Below, piece after piece: positions 8,601 through 20,699 of a stretch of 36,757 bases of DNA (positions are counted from its first letter, which is position 1; each line of letters starts with the position of its first letter). The notes beneath the pieces were generated by a model. It did not search any database and was not told where the DNA came from. It saw only the letters and a program-made list of their open reading frames with translations. The translations under genes were made by a program, and so were the position numbers. Where the stretch lies: positions 1 to 36,757 of the forward strand of contig JAGOMX010000015.1 of assembly GCA_017993335.1 (NCBI GenBank). The letters run 5' to 3'. This stretch comes from Alphaproteobacteria bacterium (GTDB lineage: Bacteria; Pseudomonadota; Alphaproteobacteria; JAGOMX01).

Positions 8601-10518
8601 ATAATTCTAAGAATTTCTCTTCTATGGCCGGAATATCAATACGACAATCTCCAGAACTTTTTGTTTCGAAATCGTGTATCCAGATGGGAACGGCTGCATT
8701 GTCTTGCGCGATACAGAAAGGATTTTCGCTAATAACATTTAAATCCATATCTTCTAATGTGGGCACCACATCCGATAGGGCTATGGACGCACCAATATTG
8801 TAGAGTTTAATTTTTAATGTTGTATCTTTAGCCCCCACATCCCGATAAATCCGCACACCGAGCGTGCCTGTTTTATAGGTGGCCTCGATATATTGGATAT
8901 CAATCACAGCTTCTTTCGCGCTGTAATCTTCTGGGTATCCCTTTTTAAAGGTATTGGCATATTTTTGAAATAGTTTCGACCCATCCCACTCACCAAATTG
9001 CGAGATGAGCTCCGTCCGCAAATTATCTTTCCAGGAATAAGTCGCCTGAACCAGTTTCTTTTCTAGACTTGCCACATCGTATTCAATATTAATTTTTTCT
9101 TCATTACGCACCATGTAATGGATGCGCGCGAAATTTAAATTACCATATTGCGCACTGACCAAATTAACTTTTGAACCCAAATCCTCTTGAATAATTTTTT
9201 CGATTTTTTCGATCAATGAATATTCAAAACGGTCTCTGGGCACATAGACAAGACAGGACAAATATCGGTCAAAGCTGTCTTGACGTATAAACAAAGCAAT
9301 CTTCGGCTGTTCCTGAATTGCCATGACTTTTTTGCATATGGCTAACAAATCTTTTTCCGAGGCTTGGAAAAGTTCGTCGCGTGGCAGGGAATCTAAAATA
9401 TGGATCATAGCCTTGCCATCATGCCACAAAGGCGAATACCCCGCCCTATCCACAACCCGCAATACTTTTTGTCGCAACACGGGTATATCCCGTGAGCTGC
9501 TGCTATAAGCCATGGACGTAAACAATCCTAGAAATTGACGCAGCCCCACAATATTGCCATCTGCATCAAATATTTTGAATATGATCGAATCAAAAGGTAC
9601 AGCGCGGTGAACTGTAGAAAGCCGCAAAGTTTTTGATACCACTTGAGGGTGATCCTGAAAAATACGCTTCAGCAGCTTCGCAGGCACCGCATCACCAATA
9701 TTAAAAAGCCCCAAATCCCACTTCTCCGGGTCACTTAATAATCCCAACAACGAATCTTTTTTAACCTGTACTTTTATATCCTCTTTTTTTTCTATAACTT
9801 CATACTCCCGGTAGCCCAGAAAAGTAAAATGATCGCTAGCCAACCATTCGATAAAATCCTGAGTTTCCTCTAATTGAGCCGCAGAAAACCCGCGTATGGT
9901 ATGAGAAAAAGAAGTCTGCGCCTCCAATACTTTATCTTTTATAGGTCGCCATGCATCCACGGCAAGCCTGACATCCGAAAACACACGGGGTATTTCTTCC
10001 CGTAATTTTTTGAGCGTTTCCGGCGTATAGGCATTGGATATTTCGCAATGAATTAAAGATTCTTGAGATACGTTTTCTAAAACCGCAGAAGGCTCTAGAA
10101 TTTCTTCGATATTTCCCTCACTAGACCTCTGCACCCGGAAAATAGGGCGCAACAAGACACGGGGTCTTAAATTTAAACTATTGAGCAAGCCCAACAATGA
10201 ATCGACCAAAAAAGGCATGTCTTGATTTAATGCATTAATTACCAAACGATTGCCGCCAGCCTCTAGAGGTAGCTTCAATTCGTAAATTTGGATTTTTGAT
10301 TCTTTGGGTTGACGCTGCCTGATCAACTCCCAGGCTTCCCAGGCTAGATTTGCCACAACCTCTGGCCCTAGCTGATCATAATCTGTATGATCTTGCCGCC
10401 CAAAAAAACCTTCTATAAATTTTTCCAATCGCGCGGCCTGATCTTTTTTCCCACGATTCATTATAATTTGATTCACATCTTGTTGCGTTTTTTTGTTTGG
10501 CATTTCCATATCATTCAT
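5680..10518 (-). CDS. gdhB: NAD-specific glutamate dehydrogenase, large (about 180 kDa) type
   Basis: About 1,612 residues, the size of the L_180 class of NAD-glutamate dehydrogenases, which oxidise L-glutamate to 2-oxoglutarate and ammonium. The N-terminal half carries the regulatory region typical of the class. The catalytic core follows: RGGIRWSDR, then MVKNSVIVPQGAKGGF (near residue 845), DTVCWDEADPYLVVAADKGT and SGGSYGYDHKKMGITARGAW. The NAD-binding stretch VVGVGDMAGDVFGNGM lies near 980-995. The frame is intact throughout. I place the start at the ATG with first base 10518, preceded by TTGAAGAAA; an upstream TTG (10527) and a downstream ATG (10509) are alternatives. It is divergent from bamD. 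Together with alanine dehydrogenase it points to amino acids as a carbon source. Confidence 0.96.
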   Translation of the reverse strand: MNDMEMPNKKTQQDVNQIIMNRGKKDQAARLEKFIEGFFGRQDHTDYDQLGPEVVANLAWEAWELIRQRQPKESKIQIYELKLPLEAGGNRLVINALNQDMPFLVDSLLGLLNSLNLRPRVLLRPIFRVQRSSEGNIEEILEPSAVLENVSQESLIHCEISNAYTPETLKKLREEIPRVFSDVRLAVDAWRPIKDKVLEAQTSFSHTIRGFSAAQLEETQDFIEWLASDHFTFLGYREYEVIEKKEDIKVQVKKDSLLGLLSDPEKWDLGLFNIGDAVPAKLLKRIFQDHPQVVSKTLRLSTVHRAVPFDSIIFKIFDADGNIVGLRQFLGLFTSMAYSSSSRDIPVLRQKVLRVVDRAGYSPLWHDGKAMIHILDSLPRDELFQASEKDLLAICKKVMAIQEQPKIALFIRQDSFDRYLSCLVYVPRDRFEYSLIEKIEKIIQEDLGSKVNLVSAQYGNLNFARIHYMVRNEEKINIEYDVASLEKKLVQATYSWKDNLRTELISQFGEWDGSKLFQKYANTFKKGYPEDYSAKEAVIDIQYIEATYKTGTLGVRIYRDVGAKDTTLKIKLYNIGASIALSDVVPTLEDMDLNVISENPFCIAQDNAAVPIWIHDFETKSSGDCRIDIPAIEEKFLELFERVHLGHAERDGFNRLVIRAGLDWSECAMIRAYCKYMRQLHIQFSQEYMESTLVRNPIISRLLRDLFVAKFDPKTGKKEEKIEAVTDKIYQALNQVENIDEDRILRRYTNLILATVRTNYYQSSSKGDVKSYLSFKFESQKIEELPSPKPLFEIFVYSPRFEAVHLRGGKIARGGIRWSDRREDFRTEILGLLKAQMVKNSVIVPQGAKGGFILKSAIEKMTRDEFLNEGVECYKLMIRALLELTDNLVTGATIQPQDTVCWDEADPYLVVAADKGTATFSDTANSISEQKKFWLGDAFASGGSYGYDHKKMGITARGAWESVKRHFCEMGIDPNTAEISVVGVGDMAGDVFGNGMLMSKTIRLFAAFNHKHIFLDPNPDAALSFKERKRLFENRLGWDGYDPELISKGGGVFERKTKLIKLTPQIKKILEIKENALSPSMLIQAILRAQVDLIWLGGIGTFVKSRAESHADAGDRTNDDIRINASELCCKVLAEGANLGVTQKARIEFAHSGGALNTDAIDNSAGVDCSDHEVNIKILLQEAISRGSLNMPERNKLLVAMSDQVSELVLRTNYEQNLALSLIQGQGSKAFDSLANFMRTLEKQGKLDRALESLPDDSAILEYQASQTNFCRPELSVLMPYAKNSLYNIIIKTDLPDEPRLLNLLMAYFPTQIQESYKPYITIHPLRREIIATMLVNSVVNRMGPTFILDVHQRLGTSYEDIFKAYYAAIEIFGLDAVWKEVDGLNHAVSARNKVIVYIHLIILMRRATTWLIRNSGGPIVIPDLVKRYKPCVDELHQKLDSCLVQENKQRLQNESGVYESLGVSNAFAKKLSRLELVTTSPDIVQISYKTNAPVVDVASLYFAVGERFSLSRLRALVNSYVASNSLQRMASASIMEEFYLYQGTLTKKIHDYLMHEKLSHLKADNAVEAWIENYSQHVSILDQYMSDPNVMSNPDLALFTLVRRELHFMCE

Positions 10519-10608
10519 TTTCTTCAAATGTCATGCTGTCTATTCTACACGGGAAAAGCTTGCTAAAAAATAAATTTATACAGGCCAAAAACAAACAACG
10601 TTAAAAAG

Positions 10609-10637
10609 TTGCAACCGATACAAGTTACGGGTAGAGT
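10609..10637 (+). promoter_or_regulatory. promoter of bamD-recN-ligA
   Basis: TTGCAA (10609-10614) and TAGAGT (10632-10637) are separated by exactly 17 bases, about 40 bases upstream of the bamD ATG, in the divergent gap between gdhB and bamD. Assigned by eye. Confidence 0.4.
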
Positions 10638-10678
10638 AGCCTTAAGTTTGTCAGTCATTTAAAGAGTATTAGAAAACC

Positions 10679-11494
10679 ATGAACATATACGCATCTATTT
10701 TAATGATTTTGATCTCCGGCGCCCTTTTATCCGGTTGTGCGAAGGATGACACCCTCTACGCTGACAAGCCTGTGGATGAGCTGTACAGCATCGCGGAACA
10801 AAAGCTCAACGAGCAAGATTTTACCACAGCGGCAGAAGTCTATGATGAGGTTGACCGGCAACATCCTTACTCTCCTCTGGCCACAAAAGCTCAGCTTTTG
10901 AAAGGTGTCGCTTACTACAAAGAGCAAAAATACCCAAATGCGTTGGCAGCCATTGAAACGTATATTCAATTACACCCCGGCCATGAAGATGCTGACTACG
11001 CCCATTATTTGCGTGCCATGTGCTATTACGAACAGATTTTTAATGTGCAACGTGACCAAAAAATCGCCGAACAAACCGCAAAATATCTTGAAGAAGTGAT
11101 CACTCGCTTTCCTGCCAGCCCTTACGCCCGCGAAGCCAAAATGAAACTAGACCTCACACTGGACCATTTAGCCGGTAAGGAAATGACTGTTGGGCGTTTT
11201 TATCTGAACAAAGAAGGCTATGCTGCCGCAATCAATCGTTTTCGCAGTGTGGTTTCACAGTACAAAACCACATCTCATGTACCAGAGGCTCTACACCGTT
11301 TAGTGGAATGTTATACAGCCCTGGGATTACAAAAAGAAGCAAAAGAAACAGCGGCCGTTTTGGGGCATAACTTCCCAAAAAGCCAGTGGTACAAAGACAC
11401 CTACTCACTGGTTGGGGAAACAGAGCCCTTGACGCAAGAGGCTCCTTCGGCTTCCTTCTTCAATCGTTTTTTTAGCACGGCATCCACAGAGTAA
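10679..11494 (+). CDS. bamD: outer-membrane assembly lipoprotein BamD
   Basis: This encodes 271 residues. BamD is the essential lipoprotein of the BAM complex, which inserts beta-barrel proteins into the outer membrane. The signal peptide ends in the lipobox LSGC, with C20 as the acylated residue. TPR-type helical hairpins follow: YSIAEQKLNEQDFTTAAEVY (about 41-60), the characteristic DRQHPYSPLATKAQL and a Y-rich segment YAHYLRAMCYYEQI. A later repeat reads YLNKEGYAAAINRF. The gene heads a run with recN (8-base gap) and ligA, an order common in Alphaproteobacteria. Confidence 0.95.
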   Translation: MNIYASILMILISGALLSGCAKDDTLYADKPVDELYSIAEQKLNEQDFTTAAEVYDEVDRQHPYSPLATKAQLLKGVAYYKEQKYPNALAAIETYIQLHPGHEDADYAHYLRAMCYYEQIFNVQRDQKIAEQTAKYLEEVITRFPASPYAREAKMKLDLTLDHLAGKEMTVGRFYLNKEGYAAAINRFRSVVSQYKTTSHVPEALHRLVECYTALGLQKEAKETAAVLGHNFPKSQWYKDTYSLVGETEPLTQEAPSASFFNRFFSTASTE

Positions 11495-11502
11495 TCTTTC
11501 GG

Positions 11503-15272
<3,770 letters not shown>

Positions 15273-15290
15273 TCCCTTTATGAAGACAGC

Positions 15291-15452
15291 TTACTCGTAA
15301 ACATTATCGGATACCGGATCTTTGGTGCCTCCTTCTAGGGACACGCCGGTCATTTCATCGATAAGATGATCTTCCACCGGAGTATATGTAGCCAATACGG
15401 GGGAAATGAGAAAACATATGCTGACAGCAATTGCGAAAATCGTTCTGTTCAA
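15291..15452 (-). CDS. small secreted peptide, 53 residues, TTG start
   Basis: This gene is too short for routine calling. It starts at a TTG whose first base is 15452, with a perfect AGGAG 6 bases upstream; that AGGAG overlaps the TAG stop codon of the glycosyltransferase. The product begins with a textbook signal peptide (NRTIFAIAVSICFLISPVLA) followed by an acidic 32-residue tail (TYTPVEDHLIDEMTG and so on to DNVYE) and TAA. The signal peptide, ribosome site and stop-start coupling together argue that it is real. I recognise no family. It may be processed and exported to the periplasm or beyond. Confidence 0.6.
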   Translation of the reverse strand: MNRTIFAIAVSICFLISPVLATYTPVEDHLIDEMTGVSLEGGTKDPVSDNVYE

Positions 15453-15461
15453 TAGCGGCTC

Positions 15462-16490
15462 CTATTTTAAACTCACAATTCTATTGTAAAAGTCTATATA
15501 GGACTGCGCAACTTTTTCTTCGCTGAAATCTTTCTCGTACGCCTTATAACCGTTTGCAACGATTTTATCTCGTAAGGATGAGTTCGCGATGACTTTATTC
15601 ACGGCTGTTGCAAGACCATCAATATCATCTATCTCGACCAACATACCATTCTCACCATCGATCACATGAGCTTTCGGACCAGCGCTAGCCGCCGTTACGA
15701 GTGGAACTTTATAAGCCCATGCTTCCACGATTACAGTCCCAAAAGGCTCATATCGAGAAGGAAACACACAAATATCACAGGCTTTTAAAAGCGCTGTACG
15801 GTCATTACGCCATCCTAAAAAACGAACGCGGTGATTCAAACCTAATGTTTGTGCTAAATCTTCTAATTCCTTTTGCAAAGGGCCATCGCCAGCAATCCAT
15901 AAATACGCATGCGGAATTTGCACCAAGGCTTTTAACAGGATATCGATAGCCTTCTTTTTATGCAAACGTGCCAAAGATAACAAAACAATCGCATCCTCTG
16001 GTGTATCCAGATCTTGACGAGAAACAGGGGGCACATCCTCCACAGGCGCAAAAGTCCGCAGAACTTGAATTTTATCTTCTGGCCATCCAGATTGTTTTTG
16101 ATGCGCACATATGTCTGGCGTTACGCCAACAAGATAATCGCAATTCTTATAGTTCGCCACGTCATAATAGCCGCCATACCACCCCACATGAACCCCTTTT
16201 ACCTTCGGACAAAACTTCGTCGCCCGGTTCATCCATGTCTGCACCACGTCCGGTTGAAAGGTATCCATAAGAGAAGCAATCGATTTCTTGGTGGTAAAGT
16301 CAAAAAGCTGCCGAAAGGGTAAAGCCGTATAAGGGACACCAGCCTGTTTTAAGAAAGCTTCACACGGAGCCCCCTTCTTAATAACGGCATGCTGATTTAA
16401 TCCTCGTTTATGCAAGGCTATAACGGTATCCATGAACGCTGTTTCCGCACCACCCGTAGCTTTTCCGGCCATAATCTGAATTAATTTCAT
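15462..16490 (-). CDS. glycosyltransferase, GT-B fold, family 4 type
   Basis: This encodes 342 residues. It transfers sugar from a nucleotide-sugar donor, probably during lipopolysaccharide or other surface glycan synthesis. The N-terminal GGAETAF loop (13-19) is typical of the acceptor-side domain. The C-terminal domain has LLSLARLHKKK (170-180), the donor-binding WIAGDGPL (198-205), RVRFLGW (221-227) and the EX7E pair E248/E256 in EPFGTVIVEAW. Donor and acceptor cannot be read from the sequence. AGGAAAG precedes the ATG. It is divergent from trkH, and its stop codon overlaps the ribosome site of the small peptide gene. No other glycan genes are near, so it is an orphan here. Confidence 0.9.
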   Translation of the reverse strand: MKLIQIMAGKATGGAETAFMDTVIALHKRGLNQHAVIKKGAPCEAFLKQAGVPYTALPFRQLFDFTTKKSIASLMDTFQPDVVQTWMNRATKFCPKVKGVHVGWYGGYYDVANYKNCDYLVGVTPDICAHQKQSGWPEDKIQVLRTFAPVEDVPPVSRQDLDTPEDAIVLLSLARLHKKKAIDILLKALVQIPHAYLWIAGDGPLQKELEDLAQTLGLNHRVRFLGWRNDRTALLKACDICVFPSRYEPFGTVIVEAWAYKVPLVTAASAGPKAHVIDGENGMLVEIDDIDGLATAVNKVIANSSLRDKIVANGYKAYEKDFSEEKVAQSYIDFYNRIVSLK

Positions 16491-16614
16491 TGCGACTTTC
16501 CTACCTTAAAACGGATATTTTTCGTAATATACACGAGACGACAAACACAATCACTTTTTATTGCATCCAAAGAACAAGAAACGTACAATAAGTTTTTAAA
16601 TTAGAAACAGCGTC

Positions 16615-18066
16615 ATGAATTTTCAACCCATACTTTATGTCATTGGATATTTATTGATTGCCCTGGGCGGCCTCATGGCTGCGCCTGCATTATTAGATTG
16701 GTTTTCTTCGGATCCGGCATGGCTTCTCTTCGTCGAGTCCTCCCTGATCACCTTATTCATTGGCACCTTACTCGTTCTGGCCAATAAACCCTCGGCGGAG
16801 CTTGAGCTTTCCTTGCGAGAAACTTTTATCTTAACCACAGCAACCTGGGTAACCTTAATCATATTTGCTAGCCTGCCCATGATGTTTAGCACCATTACAG
16901 CTTCCTATGTGGATTCACTTTTTGAAGCCACATCCGCTTTAACGTCTACAGGCTCAACTGTACTGGTGGGGCTGGATTATGCCCCAAAAGGCATTCTATT
17001 GTGGCGAGCCCTGCTGCAGTGGATGGGAGGCGTAGGAATAATCGTTATGGCCATCACGATTCTGCCTCTGCTGCGCATCGGGGGCATGCAATTATTCCAT
17101 AGTGAGTTTTCTGATAGGTCGGAAAAAATATTGCCTCGTGTTTCACAAATTACCAAAGCTATTTTCTGGACATATACAGGGCTTACCGTCCTGTGCATGG
17201 CTTTTTTATATTTTGCCGGCATGAATTTATTTGACGCCTTTTGCCACGCCTGTACGTGCATCTCTACCGGAGGACTTTCTAATTATGACAGCTCCATCGG
17301 CTATTTCAACAGCCCCTTAATTGAATTTATTTTGATGCTATTCATGATCTTGGCCGCAACCCCGTTGATCTTGCATGTCCGTTTTTTGTACGGAGATTAT
17401 GGCGCCCTATGGCGGGATGGGCAGGTAAAGACGTTCTTATTTACCTTCATACTCCTTATTCCCTCCCTACTCACCCTATACCGATGGTTTACAACCGAGG
17501 CAACGATTCTTACCAGCGCACGCGAGAGCTTTTTCAATTACATCAGTATCATCACCACCACCGGATACTCTTCTGGCAATTACACACAAGATATTCCTTT
17601 TTTACATATTTTATTTATCGCGGCCATGCTAGTGGGCGGTTGCACTGGATCTACCGCTGGGGGAATAAAGATATTTCGGGTAAAAATATTTTATGCCTTA
17701 ACCAAAACGCAGATGTACAAGCAATACCGCACCCACGCCATTCATATTCCCACCTTTGATGGTCAAGAGATTACTATGCCGATTATTTTATCGGTGACAG
17801 CATTTTTAACTTTATTTTTCATCTCATTTTCTTTTCTGTCACTGGTTATCGCCGCGACGGGCCAAGATATCTTAACTAGCCTATCCGCCGCCATTGCCTG
17901 CCTAAGCAGTGCAGGCTTAGGTCTCGGCGATACTATAGGTCCGGATGGAAACTACAGCTCATTAAGCGATACCGCAAAATACACCCTCATCATCGCAATG
18001 ATCTTAGGCCGCCTAGAACTCATTACCGTTTTAGTTTTGCTACGACCCAGTTTTTGGAAAAAATAA
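16615..18066 (+). CDS. trkH: Trk-type potassium uptake membrane protein
   Basis: This encodes 483 residues of inner-membrane protein, the usual TrkH size. It forms the K+ pathway and normally needs the NAD-binding regulator TrkA, not present in this window. The four pore loops with their selectivity-filter glycines are visible: TSTGST (110-115), ISTGGLSNY (about 216), TTTGYSSGNY (about 314) and SSAGLGLG (about 431). The other hydrophobic stretches fit the expected membrane helices. It stands alone, divergent from the glycosyltransferase. Calling it TrkH and not KtrB rests on length and the long N-terminal helices. Confidence 0.94.
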   Translation: MNFQPILYVIGYLLIALGGLMAAPALLDWFSSDPAWLLFVESSLITLFIGTLLVLANKPSAELELSLRETFILTTATWVTLIIFASLPMMFSTITASYVDSLFEATSALTSTGSTVLVGLDYAPKGILLWRALLQWMGGVGIIVMAITILPLLRIGGMQLFHSEFSDRSEKILPRVSQITKAIFWTYTGLTVLCMAFLYFAGMNLFDAFCHACTCISTGGLSNYDSSIGYFNSPLIEFILMLFMILAATPLILHVRFLYGDYGALWRDGQVKTFLFTFILLIPSLLTLYRWFTTEATILTSARESFFNYISIITTTGYSSGNYTQDIPFLHILFIAAMLVGGCTGSTAGGIKIFRVKIFYALTKTQMYKQYRTHAIHIPTFDGQEITMPIILSVTAFLTLFFISFSFLSLVIAATGQDILTSLSAAIACLSSAGLGLGDTIGPDGNYSSLSDTAKYTLIIAMILGRLELITVLVLLRPSFWKK

Positions 18067-18212
18067 AACCTCCAAAAAAGCCAGTTTTGAAATGGCCTCA
18101 TCCTTTACTTCAAGTAAATCCTTTTGAATTTAAACAATTACAATATTTCATTTTTTAATTTTTATAAAACAACTTAAAATATAAAAAATGTAATTTCCAT
18201 TAGGATATAATC

Positions 18213-19232
18213 ATGTTGCAAAAAAATACTTTAATATTTACCTGCTGCTCTCTTTCTCTTCTTTTCAATGCTTTGCATGCAGAAACAAAAGAAAAACCAC
18301 AAAGCACAGAAGAATTGCTCAACGATCGCGTCATTACGGCTGAACAAAAAAATAAATTAGACAAAAAGAATGATCGTGAAGGATATCTGAAAGATCGTCT
18401 ACAGAATTACAGCGGCCCCGGCTCTCTGAATGAAGGCCAAATCGCACTGCAGCTACAAATTCAAAACGAAGCGCCCGATATGCTTTGCATCGCCAACACA
18501 GGAGCCTTAGCTGTTGCTGTTGTGAATCAAGAAGCCCCACCGTTTGTCTTTACAAATAAAGAGGGGGAGCTAGACGGTATCGACATCCAAATCGCCAAAA
18601 AAATTGCAGAAGAACTCGGCGTTAAACCCGTGTTTGTAAAGGTGGATACTTTCGACGCGGTCATTGAAATGGTCATCGAGAAAAAAGTTAACATGGGAAT
18701 CTCCAAGCTCAGCGTTACCTCTGACCGCACGAAAAAGGTTCGGTTTGCTGGTAGCTATGTTAAGCTCGCGAAGGCTTTACAAATCAACCGCCTGGGATTG
18801 AAGAAATTAAATAAGAACAAAAATTTAACACTCACCCAGCTCTTCAATTCCCCCGAGGCTACCATTGGGGTTTTAGAAAAGAGTGCGTATGAGAGCTACG
18901 CAAAAGTTCTCTTTCCAAAGGCAAAGGTCGTCTCCTATAAAAATTGGGACGAGGCCCTTAATGACATGAAAAGCGGCAAGATCTTGGCTGTCTTCCGTGA
19001 TGAATGGGAAGCCAAAAAATCCGTACTCAACAACCCAAATCTAGCCATTCAGGCGGAAACAATTACCATTAATGAACAGGATGACCCCTTCCAAATGGTT
19101 GTCCCCTGGAGCAGCCCACAATTTGCTCATTATCTAGACAACTTCATTTTGGTCAACTCCAAATACCAATATGATTTACCAAAACTAACACTTGCTTACA
19201 AAGCATATACAAACAATAACCAGCAGAAATAG
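18213..19232 (+). CDS. periplasmic amino-acid-type solute-binding protein (SBP_bac_3)
   Basis: This encodes 339 residues. The signal peptide (about 1-23, ending LHA) has no lipobox, so the protein should be free in the periplasm. The family-3 binding domain runs from about residue 98 (ALAVAVVNQEAPPFVF) through DGIDIQIAKKIAEELG and ISKLSVTSDRTKKVRF, with the hinge half at NSPEATIGVLEKSAYE. Residues 24-97 form an unusual charged extra segment before the domain (for example TAEQKNKLDKKNDREGYLKD) that ordinary ABC-type binding proteins lack. The gene is followed after 8 bases by a DAACS carrier and no ABC permease or ATPase is present. The pair probably works together; the ligand is likely an amino acid but is not proven. 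Confidence 0.88.
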   Translation: MLQKNTLIFTCCSLSLLFNALHAETKEKPQSTEELLNDRVITAEQKNKLDKKNDREGYLKDRLQNYSGPGSLNEGQIALQLQIQNEAPDMLCIANTGALAVAVVNQEAPPFVFTNKEGELDGIDIQIAKKIAEELGVKPVFVKVDTFDAVIEMVIEKKVNMGISKLSVTSDRTKKVRFAGSYVKLAKALQINRLGLKKLNKNKNLTLTQLFNSPEATIGVLEKSAYESYAKVLFPKAKVVSYKNWDEALNDMKSGKILAVFRDEWEAKKSVLNNPNLAIQAETITINEQDDPFQMVVPWSSPQFAHYLDNFILVNSKYQYDLPKLTLAYKAYTNNNQQK

Positions 19233-19240
19233 GTTAGAAA

Positions 19241-20548
19241 ATGAAACAACAAAACATTGCCTATCGCATTCTTAACAACAAGCTTTCGTATGTAGCCGGA
19301 TCGTTAATTGGTATATTCCTGGGGCTTAAATTCCCTTCCCTGGGCAAACCCTTTGGTGAACTCAGCCATATGTTTTTAAATCTACTACAGCTTTGCTTAC
19401 TCCCTATTATCGTCACGTCTATCGGCTTAAGCGTCGCCCATTTTATGGTTGTAAAGGCAAAAATAAGCTCCTTGCGTGTCATGACGATCTTAATGCTAAC
19501 GTTATTTTTATGCAGCGTTATTGGGTCAGGAGCCGCTTACCTAACGAGTCCTGGAAAAGATTTAGATTTTTCTGGAAGTGCTGACTTGAAAGAACGCATT
19601 GAGAATTCTTCACGTCACGCAAAAAGCTTAAATGACCCCGTTGAATCCAAACTAGAGCAGGGTATTTTAGATATAGTTGTTGGCGCGATTCCTAGCAACA
19701 TGTTTGAATCCTTAACCGCAAACAGGCTATTACAAATCGTTTTCTTTTCGATGATTTTAGGTATCGGCCTTGGTAAGTTTGCAGCCTCGGAATCGGAACT
19801 GATGAAAGTCACCAAACAAGTCCGCGTTGTTTTTTATGATCTCTTTGAATGGTTTCTTACATTCTTCCCCATTGTCCTCGTTTTCTTACTTACCTATGAA
19901 GTTTCCCAGGTAGGTTATGAACCTCTCTTGGCCATGGGTAGATTTATTGGTATTTTTTACTTGCTGAGCATGGTGGTCATTCTTTTATCCCTTATGATCA
20001 TCAAGAGCAATACCCGCGCGACATGGAGACAAACATTGTCAATTATGTTTAATCCGGTCCTGATTGCCCTTGCAACCCAAAATTCCAACAACACAATCCC
20101 CCCATCCATTTTTGCTTTGCGTCGATTTAATTTCAATGTGGATCTAACACAACTTTTAGTTCCCTTAGGGTCGATTATTGGGCGCTATGGATTTATTATA
20201 TACTTTGGATTTATCATTGTGTTTGCCTTGCAAGTCTACGGCGTAGATCTATCTTTAACTCAATATATTTTGGTTTCTTTCATCATTACCATGGCGAGCT
20301 TAGCCTCTGCGGGGCAAGATGAATTAACTATTACTATGGGTTTTCTTTTAGTCATACTCACGCCCATAGGTATTCCGTTAGAGGGGGTATTGCCCTTGCT
20401 GTTTGCGATTGATCTTTTCATCGATCCATTAAGAACGGCGCTTACGGTTGCTATCAATTGTGCGGTTGTAACAACCACAGACTCTCCACAAGGCCCATTG
20501 CTGAGTGAAGCGGAAGTGGAAAAACTGCAGCTAAACCCAGTCCGATAA
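19241..20548 (+). CDS. divergent DAACS (glutamate/dicarboxylate:cation symporter family) carrier
   Basis: This encodes 435 residues of inner-membrane protein with the GltPh-like fold. Compared with GltPh, the transport-core helix keeps D391, D395 and R398 (IDLFIDPLRT), positions that bind cation and amino acid. The Asn and Asp that complete the sodium sites (GltPh N401, D405) are T402 and N406 here. The NMDGT motif is replaced by GRYGF. Hairpin 1 reads NSNNTIPPS where the family has a Ser-rich loop, and hairpin 2 is ASAGQDELT. The frame is intact, so this looks like altered coupling or substrate and not decay. It is tightly linked to the upstream binding protein and followed by a strong terminator. 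Confidence 0.87.
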   Translation: MKQQNIAYRILNNKLSYVAGSLIGIFLGLKFPSLGKPFGELSHMFLNLLQLCLLPIIVTSIGLSVAHFMVVKAKISSLRVMTILMLTLFLCSVIGSGAAYLTSPGKDLDFSGSADLKERIENSSRHAKSLNDPVESKLEQGILDIVVGAIPSNMFESLTANRLLQIVFFSMILGIGLGKFAASESELMKVTKQVRVVFYDLFEWFLTFFPIVLVFLLTYEVSQVGYEPLLAMGRFIGIFYLLSMVVILLSLMIIKSNTRATWRQTLSIMFNPVLIALATQNSNNTIPPSIFALRRFNFNVDLTQLLVPLGSIIGRYGFIIYFGFIIVFALQVYGVDLSLTQYILVSFIITMASLASAGQDELTITMGFLLVILTPIGIPLEGVLPLLFAIDLFIDPLRTALTVAINCAVVTTTDSPQGPLLSEAEVEKLQLNPVR

Positions 20549-20554
20549 TATTAC

Positions 20555-20601
20555 AAGCCATTTACACGTGTACTTTACGGTCCTTGTAAATGGCTTTTTT
20601 T
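20555..20601 (+). terminator. rho-independent terminator of the binding protein/DAACS operon
   Basis: AAGCCATTTACA at 20555-20566 pairs with TGTAAATGGCTT at 20585-20596 and is followed by a run of T. It lies just after the DAACS stop codon. Confidence 0.9.
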
Positions 20602-20642
20602 ATGCCTTAACAAATGAATTGTAATTTAAATAAATGCTTCTC

Positions 20643-20671
20643 TTATTAGATATCAGCCCGTATAGTATATA
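20643..20671 (+). promoter_or_regulatory. possible promoter of the phoH operon
   Basis: TTATTA (20643-20648) and TATATA (20666-20671) are 17 bases apart, about 30 bases before the phoH TTG. The region is AT-rich, so a chance match is quite possible. Confidence 0.3.
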
Positions 20672-20699
20672 TAGGTGAACAGTTTTAACGGGGTCGTAC

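Noticed and set aside
5680..10518. Possible frameshift or decay in the very long glutamate dehydrogenase gene
   Set aside because: The frame is open from end to end and all catalytic motifs are present.
18202..18212. TATAAT two bases before the binding protein ATG
   Set aside because: It overlaps the ribosome site TTAGGA and has no -35 box at the right distance, so it is probably chance.
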